Assembly (NCBI GenBank): GCA_963790715.1
Contig: CAWBPN010000011.1
Location: 248,001-312,000, forward strand
Reading direction: 5' to 3'
Length of the DNA stretch: 64,000 nucleotides
Origin: DCFW01 sp963790715
GTDB taxonomy: Bacteria > Bacteroidota > Bacteroidia > Bacteroidales > Bacteroidaceae
Shown here: positions 8,647 through 16,479 of the stretch, one piece after another
Layout of the letters: every line of letters begins with the position of its first letter
Position numbering within the stretch: position 1 is the first letter of the stretch
The notes under the pieces: generated by a model
Database searches by the model: none
What the model was told of the DNA's origin: nothing
What the model saw: only the letters and a program-made list of their open reading frames with translations
Made by a program: the position numbers and the translations under genes

Positions 8647-9408
8647 ATGAAACACATAATCAGAAACATCTTTATTATCTTTATTGCAGCAACATCTCTG
8701 AATGCTTATGCTCAGCAATACAAAATAGTCGGCATAACCGGTTCAAAACAATATCTTGACAATAGGTTCGACCGCAATCCCGATACAGCCGTTATATCAA
8801 TAATTAACCGTTATAAAAACACCGTAGATCGCGAAATGTCGGATATTGTAGGATATAGCGATAAAAATATGCACTCAGACAGACCAGAAGGTTTACTTAA
8901 CGATTGCACGGCCGACATATTGCTTACGGAGTCACGCCTGTTCGATAAGACTGTAGCGGCAGTATTCATAAATGTAGGAGGATTACGCAGTCCGATACAT
9001 AAAGGTGCTATTACAAGAGGGGACGTTTATAAGTTATTTCCCTTTCAAAACACTCTTTGCCTTATGACATTAAAAGGCAGCGATCTTCGCAGCTTGTTAA
9101 AAGAGATAGCTCACCGCAACGGTGAAGGCATAAGTGGTATTAACATGGTGATTACACGGGATCATCAACTGGTCAGCGCACGTATTAAGAATGCCGACTT
9201 AGATGATAATGCCTCATACCGTATAGCAACAATTGATTATCTGGCTGAAGGCAACGACGGCATGCCGAGTTTTCGCAAGGGTACAAACCGTATCTTTCCG
9301 GATAATGCATTGCTTCGCGACTTGATGATAAACTACTTGCGCACGCTGAAAAAAGAAAACATACACTTGAATCCTCATCTTGACGGACGCATCACAATAA
9401 AAAAATAG
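8647..9408 (+). CDS. Secreted 5'-nucleotidase C-terminal-domain protein
   Basis: A 253-residue protein with a type I signal peptide (MKHIIRNIFIIFIAATSLNAYA). From residue ~80 it matches the 5'-nucleotidase C-terminal domain: TADILLTESR, INVGGLRSPIHKGAIT, GDVYKLFPFQNTL, LMTLKGSDLRSLL. That domain normally binds the nucleotide base in UshA-like enzymes. The metallophosphatase half is not fused but is encoded by the next gene (ATG 9414), so the two probably act together in the periplasm. Start is 3 bp after the argF' stop. Confidence 0.85.
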   Translation: MKHIIRNIFIIFIAATSLNAYAQQYKIVGITGSKQYLDNRFDRNPDTAVISIINRYKNTVDREMSDIVGYSDKNMHSDRPEGLLNDCTADILLTESRLFDKTVAAVFINVGGLRSPIHKGAITRGDVYKLFPFQNTLCLMTLKGSDLRSLLKEIAHRNGEGISGINMVITRDHQLVSARIKNADLDDNASYRIATIDYLAEGNDGMPSFRKGTNRIFPDNALLRDLMINYLRTLKKENIHLNPHLDGRITIKK

Positions 9409-9413
9409 TGAAT

Positions 9414-10256
9414 ATGACAAAAAAATATATTTATCTGTTTATATGTATATTTGCGAGCCTGCAACTTAATGCGCAGATATACAAACAAATAACGGTATTC
9501 CACACCAACGACACCCATAGCTGCATCGAGCCATACATTACAGAAAAGGGAGACACAGCCGGAGGTTATGCCCGGCGTGCATCTTACATAAAGGCAATGC
9601 GCGACAGCATACCGGATTTACTGCTTTTCGACTGCGGCGACTTTTCACAAGGCTCACCATACTACACCCTATATAAAGGTGATGTTGAAATTTCGTTGAT
9701 GAATGCAATAGGCTACGATGCCGCTTGCGTAGGTAATCATGAATTCGACTGGGGCATAGACAATATGGTACGTATTTTTAGAAAAGCAAAGTTCCCTATC
9801 GTATGCGCAAATTATGATTTCGGAACCACGCCATTGGCAAGTATAGTGAAACCTTATGTAATACTGCATCGAAAAGGATTGAAAATTGGTGTTTTCGGAC
9901 TCGGACCGGCATTAAAGGGACTGGTTCAAGACAAATGCTGCAAAGGTGTTACCTTTAAAGACCCAGTAACTTGTGCACAAAAGGTGGCTGACATACTAAA
10001 AAACAAAGAAAATTGCGACATAGTAATCTGTTTGTCACATCTCGGTTGGAAACCTGCAGAAGGTTATATCGACTGCGATCCGCGACTTATAGGAATGACT
10101 CGTAACATAGACCTTGTTTTGGGAGGCCACTCACACACACTTCTTAAACAACCCATCTTCTACAAAAATATCGACGGTAAACCTGTTCCAAACACACAAA
10201 TGGGTGCACGCGGCGTATATATAGGACGTATGGATATAAAATTGGAAAAGAAATAA
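9414..10256 (+). CDS. Secreted 5'-nucleotidase metallophosphatase-domain protein
   Basis: About 280 residues, start taken as ATG 9414 (a GTG at 9408 overlaps the previous stop). A signal peptide (YIYLFICIFASLQLNA) precedes calcineurin-like motifs: FHTNDTHS (metal ligands), LLFDCGDFSQGSPYY, VGNHEFDWG, CLSHLG and GGHSHT. These are the complete metal-binding set of UshA-type 5'-nucleotidase/2',3'-cyclic phosphodiesterases. The usual C-terminal specificity domain is absent and is encoded by the gene just upstream. Likely role: dephosphorylation of extracytoplasmic nucleotides or UDP-sugars. The stop touches the ATG of the next gene directly. Confidence 0.88.
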   Translation: MTKKYIYLFICIFASLQLNAQIYKQITVFHTNDTHSCIEPYITEKGDTAGGYARRASYIKAMRDSIPDLLLFDCGDFSQGSPYYTLYKGDVEISLMNAIGYDAACVGNHEFDWGIDNMVRIFRKAKFPIVCANYDFGTTPLASIVKPYVILHRKGLKIGVFGLGPALKGLVQDKCCKGVTFKDPVTCAQKVADILKNKENCDIVICLSHLGWKPAEGYIDCDPRLIGMTRNIDLVLGGHSHTLLKQPIFYKNIDGKPVPNTQMGARGVYIGRMDIKLEKK

Positions 10257-13200
10257 ATGAAGAAAGGATTATTTATCACCGCAATTTTGACGGTTTGTTG
10301 CTTACTAGTAAAAGCTTATGTAGCACCAATGTTCATCTATCAGGTTGAGCAAGAAACGCCTTGCCAACGATGGGTAGAAAACACTCTGTCGCACATGACG
10401 CTCGAAGAAAAAGTAGGGCAACTGTTCATATACACGGTTGATCCGGTGGTAAATACTCCGAATGAAAAGAAAATACTGAGTTTAATAAAGAACAACCATG
10501 TGGGAGGATTACTATTCTCTGGCGGACAGGCATCGGACGAAGCCTATCTTACCAACATGGCTCAATACTATTCACATATTCCGTTGATGATTACATTTGA
10601 CGGTGAATGGGGACTGTCAATGAGGCTGAAGAAATTACCTGCATTTCCCAAAAACGAAGCACTCGGGTGTGTTCGTGACGATAATCTGATATATGAATAC
10701 GGACAGGAAATGGCTCGCGAATGTCATCTTATGGGTGTACAGGTGAACTTTGCACCAGATGCCGACGTCAACCGTAACCCGTTTAATCCGGTAATTAATG
10801 TACGTTCGTTCGGTGAAGACCCGCTCAGTGTATCGGATAAAGTAATTGCATATTCACAAGGGCTTGAAAGCAAAGACGTATTATCGGTTGCCAAACATTT
10901 TCCGGGTCATGGCGATACCGAGGTTGATTCACACAAAGCTTTGCCTATACTAAATTTCACGCGTCAACGCCTTGATAGCGTTGAACTTTATCCTTTCCGC
11001 AATTATATCCGTGCCGGACTGGGTGCGATTATGGTTGGACATTTGGAAGTTCCGGCACTGGAACAAAAAGACTTGATAGCGTCTTCTTTATCACATGACA
11101 TAGTTTATGACTTGCTTACCGATAAGATGAACTTCGGCGGACTGATCTTCACCGATGCGTTGGCAATGAAAAGCGTAAGTAGTGACCCGCACGTCTGCCT
11201 TCGCGCCTTTCAAGCCGGAAACGACATTGTATTATCTCCGGTTAACATCACATCTGAAATAGCCGATGTGGTACAGGCTGTGAAAACAGGAGGAATTACA
11301 TACGAGGAAATTGACGCAAAATGCCGTAAAGTACTTACATACAAGTATGCAATGGGACTATACAAGCATCCTTATATAAATACTGCAAAAATATATAGCA
11401 ACATCAACACTCCCGAAGCACAACAATTGGCATCACGCCTGCGACTTGCCGCCATAACGGTAGTCGGCAACAAGGGCAATGCCCTGCCCATACCACCTTA
11501 TATGAATGACACGATAAACATCATAAACGTTGGCAAACATTCGGCAGACAGCACATTTGTAAGGAGGGTAATGCTATATGCAAAAGTACGTCATTATGAA
11601 ATAACGCCTACGACTACTCCTGCACAAAACTTTGCAATACAACAAAACCTTAACAGAAACGATCGTACTATTGTTTGCGTCACAACCGACAATATACAAT
11701 ACTTCACAAACTACATTACAAATTTATCATTTTCCATGCCTACATTAGGTATCGACTTTGCCCCGATACGCACATTGAATATAGCCAGTTTGCCTATATC
11801 CATGGTTGGAGCATTGGTGTTGGCACATTCAACGGATAACGACGTAGAACGCCAGGTAGGTGATATTCTTTTTGCTCGCGGTTATGCCAACGGGCGACTT
11901 TCTACAAGCATCGGAACAATTTACAATGCAGGTGACGGGATAGACATGTATCCTACGAAAGTAGAAACCAACTTACCTGAGCAAACAGGCTTGAACCCGT
12001 TAATACTAAGTCACATCGACTCAATCGCCCAGTCAGGAGTTACTCATAAAGCATATCCCGGCTGCCAAGTGCTTGTAATGAAAAACAGTAAAATAGTATA
12101 TAACCGGAATTTCGGTACATATACATATTCAAGCCCTCAACATGTCAATAGCAACACAATGTATGATTTGGCTTCGTTGTCAAAAACCACTGGTACATTA
12201 TTGGCAGTGATGAAACTTTGCGACCAAGGTAAACTGAGTATCAACGATAAGGCATCCAAATACTTGCCGTTCATGGATAGTGATGACAAACGCGACATTA
12301 CGGTACGGCAATTGCTTTTCCATGAAAGCGGACTGCCATCATATCTGCCGTTTTATGAATGGGCTATAGATGATAATAGTTACGTGAAGCCGTTCTTCAC
12401 AACTAAAAAAGATAATGACCACACACGACAGGCAGGAGCAAGAATTTGGGCTCCAACCACTTTCAGCTATCAAAAAGACTTGGTATCAAACAACTACTCT
12501 CCTGAATTCCCATTACAAGTGTGCAGGAACTTATATCTTCGTTCCGATTTCCACACAACGGTTATGGACCATATAGCCGAAACTCAGCTAGGTCCTCATA
12601 AATATGTTTACAGTTGCCTCAACTTCATATTACTGCGCGAAATAGTGGAAACGATCAGCGGTAAACGGTTGGATGAATTTCTAAATGCCGAATTTTTCCG
12701 TCCGATGAACTTAAAGCATATCTGTTATCTGCCTCTCAGTAACAAACATAGTGTGAAAGAAATTCCGCCCACAGCTTATAACGATTACCTGCGTCCAGGA
12801 TTGTTACAAGGATATGTCAATGATGAAGATGCTGCATTCCTGGGAGGAATAAGTGGTAATGCAGGATTATTTGCTGATGCACATGATGTGGCACAAATCT
12901 ACCAAATGATTCTAAATGGCGGTAATTATGGCGGTCATCAATACATAAGTCCACTTACCGTTCGCCTCTTTACCACAACAACTTCAGACGTCAGCTATCG
13001 TGGATTGGGCTATGATAAACCGAACATCAAAAATCAGAAGGCAAATTCATGCTGTAAATCAGCACCGGCAAGTGTTTTCGGACATACTGGATTCACGGGT
13101 ACGTGTGCTTGGGTAGACCCACAAAACAAAATGGTGTATGTATTCCTTAGCAACCGCACATATCCCAACTCATGGAATACAACACTATCATCACTTGCCA

Positions 13201-13274
13201 TTCGTAAAAACATTCAACAGACACTATATAATGCTTTGATAAAATATGCACCATCCCCTACCTTTATTTATTAA
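10257..13274 (+). CDS. GH3 (NagZ-type) beta-N-acetylhexosaminidase fused to a beta-lactamase-family serine hydrolase
   Basis: A 1005-residue fusion with a signal peptide. Residues ~35-370 are a GH3 N-terminal barrel: the NagZ signature KHFPGHGDTEVDSHKALP is at residues 213-230, and LIFTDALAMKSV carries the expected nucleophile Asp. A GH3 C-terminal-like linker follows (~370-570). Residues ~585-995 form a class C beta-lactamase/D-alanyl carboxypeptidase-like domain: SLSK (S640-K643), a YSxxN motif in KYVYSCLNFILL, and HTGFTGTCAWVDP replacing KTG. NagZ-type enzymes cleave GlcNAc from muropeptides, and the second domain may act on the peptide part, so a periplasmic role in cell-wall recycling is inferred. 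Translation starts at the base after the previous stop; the 3' end overlaps the convergent GH51 gene by 11 bp. Confidence 0.88.
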   Translation: MKKGLFITAILTVCCLLVKAYVAPMFIYQVEQETPCQRWVENTLSHMTLEEKVGQLFIYTVDPVVNTPNEKKILSLIKNNHVGGLLFSGGQASDEAYLTNMAQYYSHIPLMITFDGEWGLSMRLKKLPAFPKNEALGCVRDDNLIYEYGQEMARECHLMGVQVNFAPDADVNRNPFNPVINVRSFGEDPLSVSDKVIAYSQGLESKDVLSVAKHFPGHGDTEVDSHKALPILNFTRQRLDSVELYPFRNYIRAGLGAIMVGHLEVPALEQKDLIASSLSHDIVYDLLTDKMNFGGLIFTDALAMKSVSSDPHVCLRAFQAGNDIVLSPVNITSEIADVVQAVKTGGITYEEIDAKCRKVLTYKYAMGLYKHPYINTAKIYSNINTPEAQQLASRLRLAAITVVGNKGNALPIPPYMNDTINIINVGKHSADSTFVRRVMLYAKVRHYEITPTTTPAQNFAIQQNLNRNDRTIVCVTTDNIQYFTNYITNLSFSMPTLGIDFAPIRTLNIASLPISMVGALVLAHSTDNDVERQVGDILFARGYANGRLSTSIGTIYNAGDGIDMYPTKVETNLPEQTGLNPLILSHIDSIAQSGVTHKAYPGCQVLVMKNSKIVYNRNFGTYTYSSPQHVNSNTMYDLASLSKTTGTLLAVMKLCDQGKLSINDKASKYLPFMDSDDKRDITVRQLLFHESGLPSYLPFYEWAIDDNSYVKPFFTTKKDNDHTRQAGARIWAPTTFSYQKDLVSNNYSPEFPLQVCRNLYLRSDFHTTVMDHIAETQLGPHKYVYSCLNFILLREIVETISGKRLDEFLNAEFFRPMNLKHICYLPLSNKHSVKEIPPTAYNDYLRPGLLQGYVNDEDAAFLGGISGNAGLFADAHDVAQIYQMILNGGNYGGHQYISPLTVRLFTTTTSDVSYRGLGYDKPNIKNQKANSCCKSAPASVFGHTGFTGTCAWVDPQNKMVYVFLSNRTYPNSWNTTLSSLAIRKNIQQTLYNALIKYAPSPTFIY

Positions 13275-15207
13275 GCACATATACAGCAAATGTTTTTGCA
13301 CCGATAGTAACATTCAACTCATTACCGTTGACACTCAAATTTGTTGTATGAGGGATAACATTCTTCGGATTATCAAAAGTATTTTCAGCATCATTATTAT
13401 CACTATGCATTGTAGTTACAGTTCCCCCAATCAACTTTTTCACTCCATTTAGAACTATCTTCAACGTCTGTTCCTTGTCAGTAACATTTGCTATCTTGCA
13501 GATATATGCTTTTCTGTTTTTATCCCATACGGCTGTGGCATACAATCCATTCTGTCCTTCAACCGCTTTACCGCCACACGTCAATGACAATACATTAGTA
13601 CCTTTGTTCAAGCTGTAAAGTTGTTGCACATAATAATTTACCGAACGAACAGAACGCAGATTGTCAAACCATATCAAGTCCGGACGCCACTGCCAACCGT
13701 CAACATGTGCAAATAAAGGAGCATAAGTGGCCATATTAACTACATCGGCGTTCCTCTCCAAACCTGTCATAAAAGCGGCTTCACACAATGCCGACATAAA
13801 CGAATTCTTTCCGTTGATATGACATGCATATTCTCCTGCAAACACTTTCGGTCCCTTGCGATCATACGAATCATAGCGATTAGCATGACTTAAGAACCAC
13901 TGCGGATTACGATAATAGTGCTCATCCACCAAATCAACACCTATACGCCTCATCTCCGGCCATGCATAATCAAACTTCCCCCCTTCAGAATCCGGTCCGG
14001 CAGAACCGACAATCCGGATATATGGATATTGCTTGCGAATAGCCTTTACAAATACTTCCAACCGTTCTGGATATAATTTGCCCCATTGCTCGTTGCCGAC
14101 AGCTAAGAGCTTAAGGTTAAAAGGTTGCGGATGCCCCATGTTTGCACGTAACTTACCCCATTTGGTTGAAACGGAACCGTTAGCAAACTCTATCAAATCA
14201 AGAGCATCCTGTACATAAGGTTGTAAATCGGCAACCGCTACATGAGCATTAGTATCGTTATCATTATTTTGATATTGGCAAGCCATACCGCAATTTAAAA
14301 CAGGCAGTGGTTCTGCTCCTATTTTTTCAGCAAGCAAGAAATATTCATAAAATCCCAAGCCGTAAGATTGGAAATAATTTGGGAACAAACGAGAAGTAAA
14401 AGTATAATTCCAACGATTTTCATTTAAAGGCCGTTCCTCAACTTCACCGACAGAATTTTTCCATTGATAACGTGTTGCCAAATCAGTTCCTTCAACAATG
14501 CAACCACCGGGGAAACGAAATACGCCAGGATGCAAATCTTCTAATGCTTTTACCAAATCTCCTCTTAAACCATGCCAACTATCCTCAGGAAACAACGAGA
14601 CATAATCCAAATCAACACCATCGGCCGATTCCAAATATATACGCAAAAAAGCCTTTGCATTGGTAATCGGAGAAGTCAATGTAAGCGAATATTTTTGCCA
14701 CTGAGGAGTAGCAATGGAAAATTCATCTTTAGTTATAACATTATCACTTGAATCTACCAGTTCTACTCTTATCTTTCCGTTTTTCCCTTGAGCAGCGGCT
14801 AATCGTCCATATACCGTAAAATCATATTTCATTCCCTTTTTGATTCCCATACCAAAGAATCCGTGGTTCTCAATACCGGTAAACTTTTGATTATGACCTA
14901 CATCGGTCAAACGTATATAATGAGGATTTTTTGAAAAAGCAGGTTTGTCATCCCTAACTTCCACATTGCCAAACGTATTCCAACCCATCAAATGATCAGG
15001 AAATTCAAACGAACGGTTTTCAACCATCTCAGCATATAGTCCGCCATCTGCGCTAAAATTGATATCTTCAAAAAATACCCCATACATTGTTGATGGCACA
15101 GCTGCAGTCACCTTATGTGTATCTATATCAAACCTATGCACCTCTTGTGCAAAAACTGTAGAAGCTGCAAATGCCAAACTCATCAATAAGACTTTGTATA
15201 TTTTCAT
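13264..15207 (-). CDS. Alpha-L-arabinofuranosidase, GH51
   Basis: A 647-residue secreted enzyme (signal peptide MKIYKVLLMSLAFAASTVFA) that releases alpha-L-arabinofuranosyl residues from arabinan or arabinoxylan. Motifs: GVFFEDINFSADGGLYAEM near the N-terminus, a carbohydrate-binding-like insert around residues 75-190, RFPGGC, LAVGNEQWG with the acid/base Glu373, VDEHYYRNP, and VFAGEYACH with the probable nucleophile Glu459. A C-terminal beta domain ends in TFAVYVLNK. No SusC/SusD or regulator adjoins it, so it is an orphan CAZyme here; another arabinose-acting enzyme (GH127) lies at the far end of the window. Its last 11 bases overlap the end of the GH3 fusion gene on the other strand. Confidence 0.92.
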   Translation of the reverse strand: MKIYKVLLMSLAFAASTVFAQEVHRFDIDTHKVTAAVPSTMYGVFFEDINFSADGGLYAEMVENRSFEFPDHLMGWNTFGNVEVRDDKPAFSKNPHYIRLTDVGHNQKFTGIENHGFFGMGIKKGMKYDFTVYGRLAAAQGKNGKIRVELVDSSDNVITKDEFSIATPQWQKYSLTLTSPITNAKAFLRIYLESADGVDLDYVSLFPEDSWHGLRGDLVKALEDLHPGVFRFPGGCIVEGTDLATRYQWKNSVGEVEERPLNENRWNYTFTSRLFPNYFQSYGLGFYEYFLLAEKIGAEPLPVLNCGMACQYQNNDNDTNAHVAVADLQPYVQDALDLIEFANGSVSTKWGKLRANMGHPQPFNLKLLAVGNEQWGKLYPERLEVFVKAIRKQYPYIRIVGSAGPDSEGGKFDYAWPEMRRIGVDLVDEHYYRNPQWFLSHANRYDSYDRKGPKVFAGEYACHINGKNSFMSALCEAAFMTGLERNADVVNMATYAPLFAHVDGWQWRPDLIWFDNLRSVRSVNYYVQQLYSLNKGTNVLSLTCGGKAVEGQNGLYATAVWDKNRKAYICKIANVTDKEQTLKIVLNGVKKLIGGTVTTMHSDNNDAENTFDNPKNVIPHTTNLSVNGNELNVTIGAKTFAVYVLNK

Positions 15208-15419
15208 ATTCGTCTGCTTTATTTTTGTGCGAAGATACAGACTTTAATTAAATAATACCTACAAGAATTGTTCAGATTATCCATACAACAATCTATTTTC
15301 TTGCTACAACAAACGTTTTGCCATTAATAAATATGCATATCACTAACTCATGATGATTACGTTTTGTTAAATATAGCAAAAATAATAGCCATTAGTTCTT
15401 TTTAAAAAAAGCTTTTGCG

Positions 15420-15427
15420 TATATTTG
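15420..15427 (+). promoter_or_regulatory. Candidate -7 box inside the 15.2-15.9 kb gap
   Basis: TATATTTG is an exact TAnnTTTG match with no annotated gene downstream before the terminator at 15803-15840. It would drive a transcript of roughly 400 nt. Confidence 0.35.
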
Positions 15428-15500
15428 TTCCCATATAAGTTTTATTACAGAATAAAAATAACTTATAATAATAAATAATAGAACCGTAACTATAGAGATT

Positions 15501-15536
15501 ATGAAAAAAATCCTCAAAATTTATCTGTTAATGTAA
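15501..15536 (+). other. 11-codon ORF (possible leader peptide or gene remnant)
   Basis: Reads MKKILKIYLLM then stop. It looks like the start of a signal peptide that is cut short, so it may be a broken gene start or a leader peptide. No protein-level support. Confidence 0.15.
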
Positions 15537-15572
15537 CAGGTAATCACGAAGTGTATTCAGAAATCTTTACAA

Positions 15573-15701
15573 ATGAATGCAGATACGTGGTTAACCGGAA
15601 TATATTATTTGCCTGCTTTAGACAAAATTATCTCCGTTATCTCCGTTCTTTTTAACCTATTTATTATATATTTCATCCATTTATACACTGAAATAAATTA
15701 A
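15573..15701 (+). CDS. Possible 42-residue hydrophobic peptide
   Basis: ATG at 15573 opens 42 codons: MNADTWLTGIYYLPALDK followed by a hydrophobic stretch (IISVISVLFNLFIIYFI) and a short polar tail. One membrane-spanning helix is plausible. A 9-bp tandem duplication (ATCTCCGTT twice) lies inside. There is no clear ribosome binding site, and AT-rich DNA yields such ORFs by chance, so this is weak. It is followed by the structured element copy B. Confidence 0.2.
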   Translation: MNADTWLTGIYYLPALDKIISVISVLFNLFIIYFIHLYTEIN

Positions 15702-15747
15702 AATATTATATGAGTTTATGTCTTGAAAACAGAAATACATGAAAATT

Positions 15748-15840
15748 GATATTTTTTAGAATCGTAAAAAGCAATAATACACAAACAACTTATCGCTTTT
15801 TTGAAGTTCCTTTCGCTGTGATAGCGGGAGGGCTTTTTTT
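15748..15840 (+). repeat. Two-hairpin structured element, copy B
   Basis: Shares GATATTTTTTAGAATCGT exactly with copy A (2449), without the 11-nt duplication found there. Hairpin 1 pairs AAAAGCAATAA (15767-15777) with TTATCGCTTTT (15790-15800) with one A/C mismatch, around a CACAAAC-containing loop as in copy A. Hairpin 2 (15803-15840) is built from GAAGTTCC, an inner CGCT/AGCG helix and GGGCTT, followed by T7. The primary sequence of hairpin 2 differs from copy A while the architecture is kept, which hints at a conserved RNA rather than a recent DNA copy. Confidence 0.55.
15803..15840 (+). terminator. Intrinsic terminator in element copy B
   Basis: GAAGTTCC...GGGCTT stem with G-U pairs, inner CGCT/AGCG helix, then a run of T. 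Would end any transcript crossing the 15.2-15.9 kb gap. Confidence 0.55.
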
Positions 15841-15850
15841 TACACCTTAA

Positions 15851-15881
15851 TTGGCATTTATAGAAACTATTATTACTTTTG
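15851..15881 (+). promoter_or_regulatory. Promoter of the DinB-like gene
   Basis: TTG (15851-15853), a 20-bp spacer and TACTTTTG (15874-15881) match the Bacteroidota -33/-7 pattern. The -7 box covers the TTG that would begin a longer ORF, which favours the ATG at 15903 as start. Confidence 0.6.
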
Positions 15882-15902
15882 TTCAAATATCTAAATAGGA
15901 AT

Positions 15903-16418
15903 ATGGACGAATCAAGTATAACAGAAATTATCAAAGAACAAACGCATCGTACTTTATGGAGTACTGCCAACGTAATAAGTTGTATACCAGATTCGGAATA
16001 CGATAAATGCTATTGCGAGATGCCGTTATGGAAACAGGTTTATCATACTTTGCATTCATTGGATAGATGGTACATCAATCCTGACAAATATGAAGAACCG
16101 CCTTTCCACGAAACAGATTTGAATAACCTGAACTTGCATACAGGTAAAGTTTTATCAAAACAAGAACTAAAACAATATCTGAATTCAACAGTAAATAAAA
16201 TTGAGACCTACACATATAAACTGACCGATAATATGCTACTACAAAAGCCTATCGGTTGCAAATGGACACGCATGACATTAATCATGGCACAACTTCGTCA
16301 TCTACAATATCATACCGGAATGATTATGGGATTCATCATTGTCAGCACCGGAAAATGGCCGTTGGTTATCGGATTGGAAAATGATATACCGGGTATTGAT
16401 TTTCCTTATTTCGAATAA
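15903..16418 (+). CDS. DinB/YfiT-like four-helix protein
   Basis: About 171 residues. Pattern of the DinB_2 family: an N-terminal helix (ITEIIKEQTHRTLWSTAN), HTLHSLDRWY carrying the first metal-ligand His, and HLQYHTGMIMGF carrying the second and third. These three His typically bind a divalent metal in thiol-dependent transferase-like folds. No catalytic function is assigned for most members; some act with bacillithiol or in stress responses. It is monocistronic and is followed by a hairpin shared with the convergent gene. Confidence 0.75.
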   Translation: MDESSITEIIKEQTHRTLWSTANVISCIPDSEYDKCYCEMPLWKQVYHTLHSLDRWYINPDKYEEPPFHETDLNNLNLHTGKVLSKQELKQYLNSTVNKIETYTYKLTDNMLLQKPIGCKWTRMTLIMAQLRHLQYHTGMIMGFIIVSTGKWPLVIGLENDIPGIDFPYFE

Positions 16419-16420
16419 AA

Positions 16421-16456
16421 TAAAAAGAAGCTGCTACACATAATGGCAACAGCCTC
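16421..16456 (-). terminator. Intrinsic terminator of the patB-trans-sulfuration operon
   Basis: GCTGCTAC (16430-16437) pairs with GCAACAGC (16446-16453) with two wobble pairs; on the minus strand a T-rich run follows. It lies between convergent genes. Confidence 0.5.
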
Positions 16457-16479
16457 AAAACATTTATGGTATTTAATTA

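Larger units (their letters stand above)
15208..15902. other. 695-bp gap: promoter, tiny ORFs and element copy B
   Basis: No ORF longer than about 50 codons with a credible start is present. From left to right it holds the GH51 upstream region, a -7-like TATATTTG at 15420, an 11-codon ORF at 15501, a 42-codon hydrophobic ORF at 15573, element copy B at 15748-15840, and the DinB promoter at 15851-15881. It may be a small-RNA/small-protein locus or the remains of a decayed gene. Confidence 0.5.

Noticed and set aside
13264..15207. Arabinan polysaccharide utilisation locus around the GH51 gene
   Set aside because: No SusC, SusD, hybrid sensor or second CAZyme adjoins it.
15482..15657. Start-less frame reading NPQNLSVNVTGNHEVYS in the 15.2-15.9 kb gap
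   Set aside because: No start codon, no continuation beyond about 50 residues and no convincing sorting-domain pattern; at most a gene remnant.
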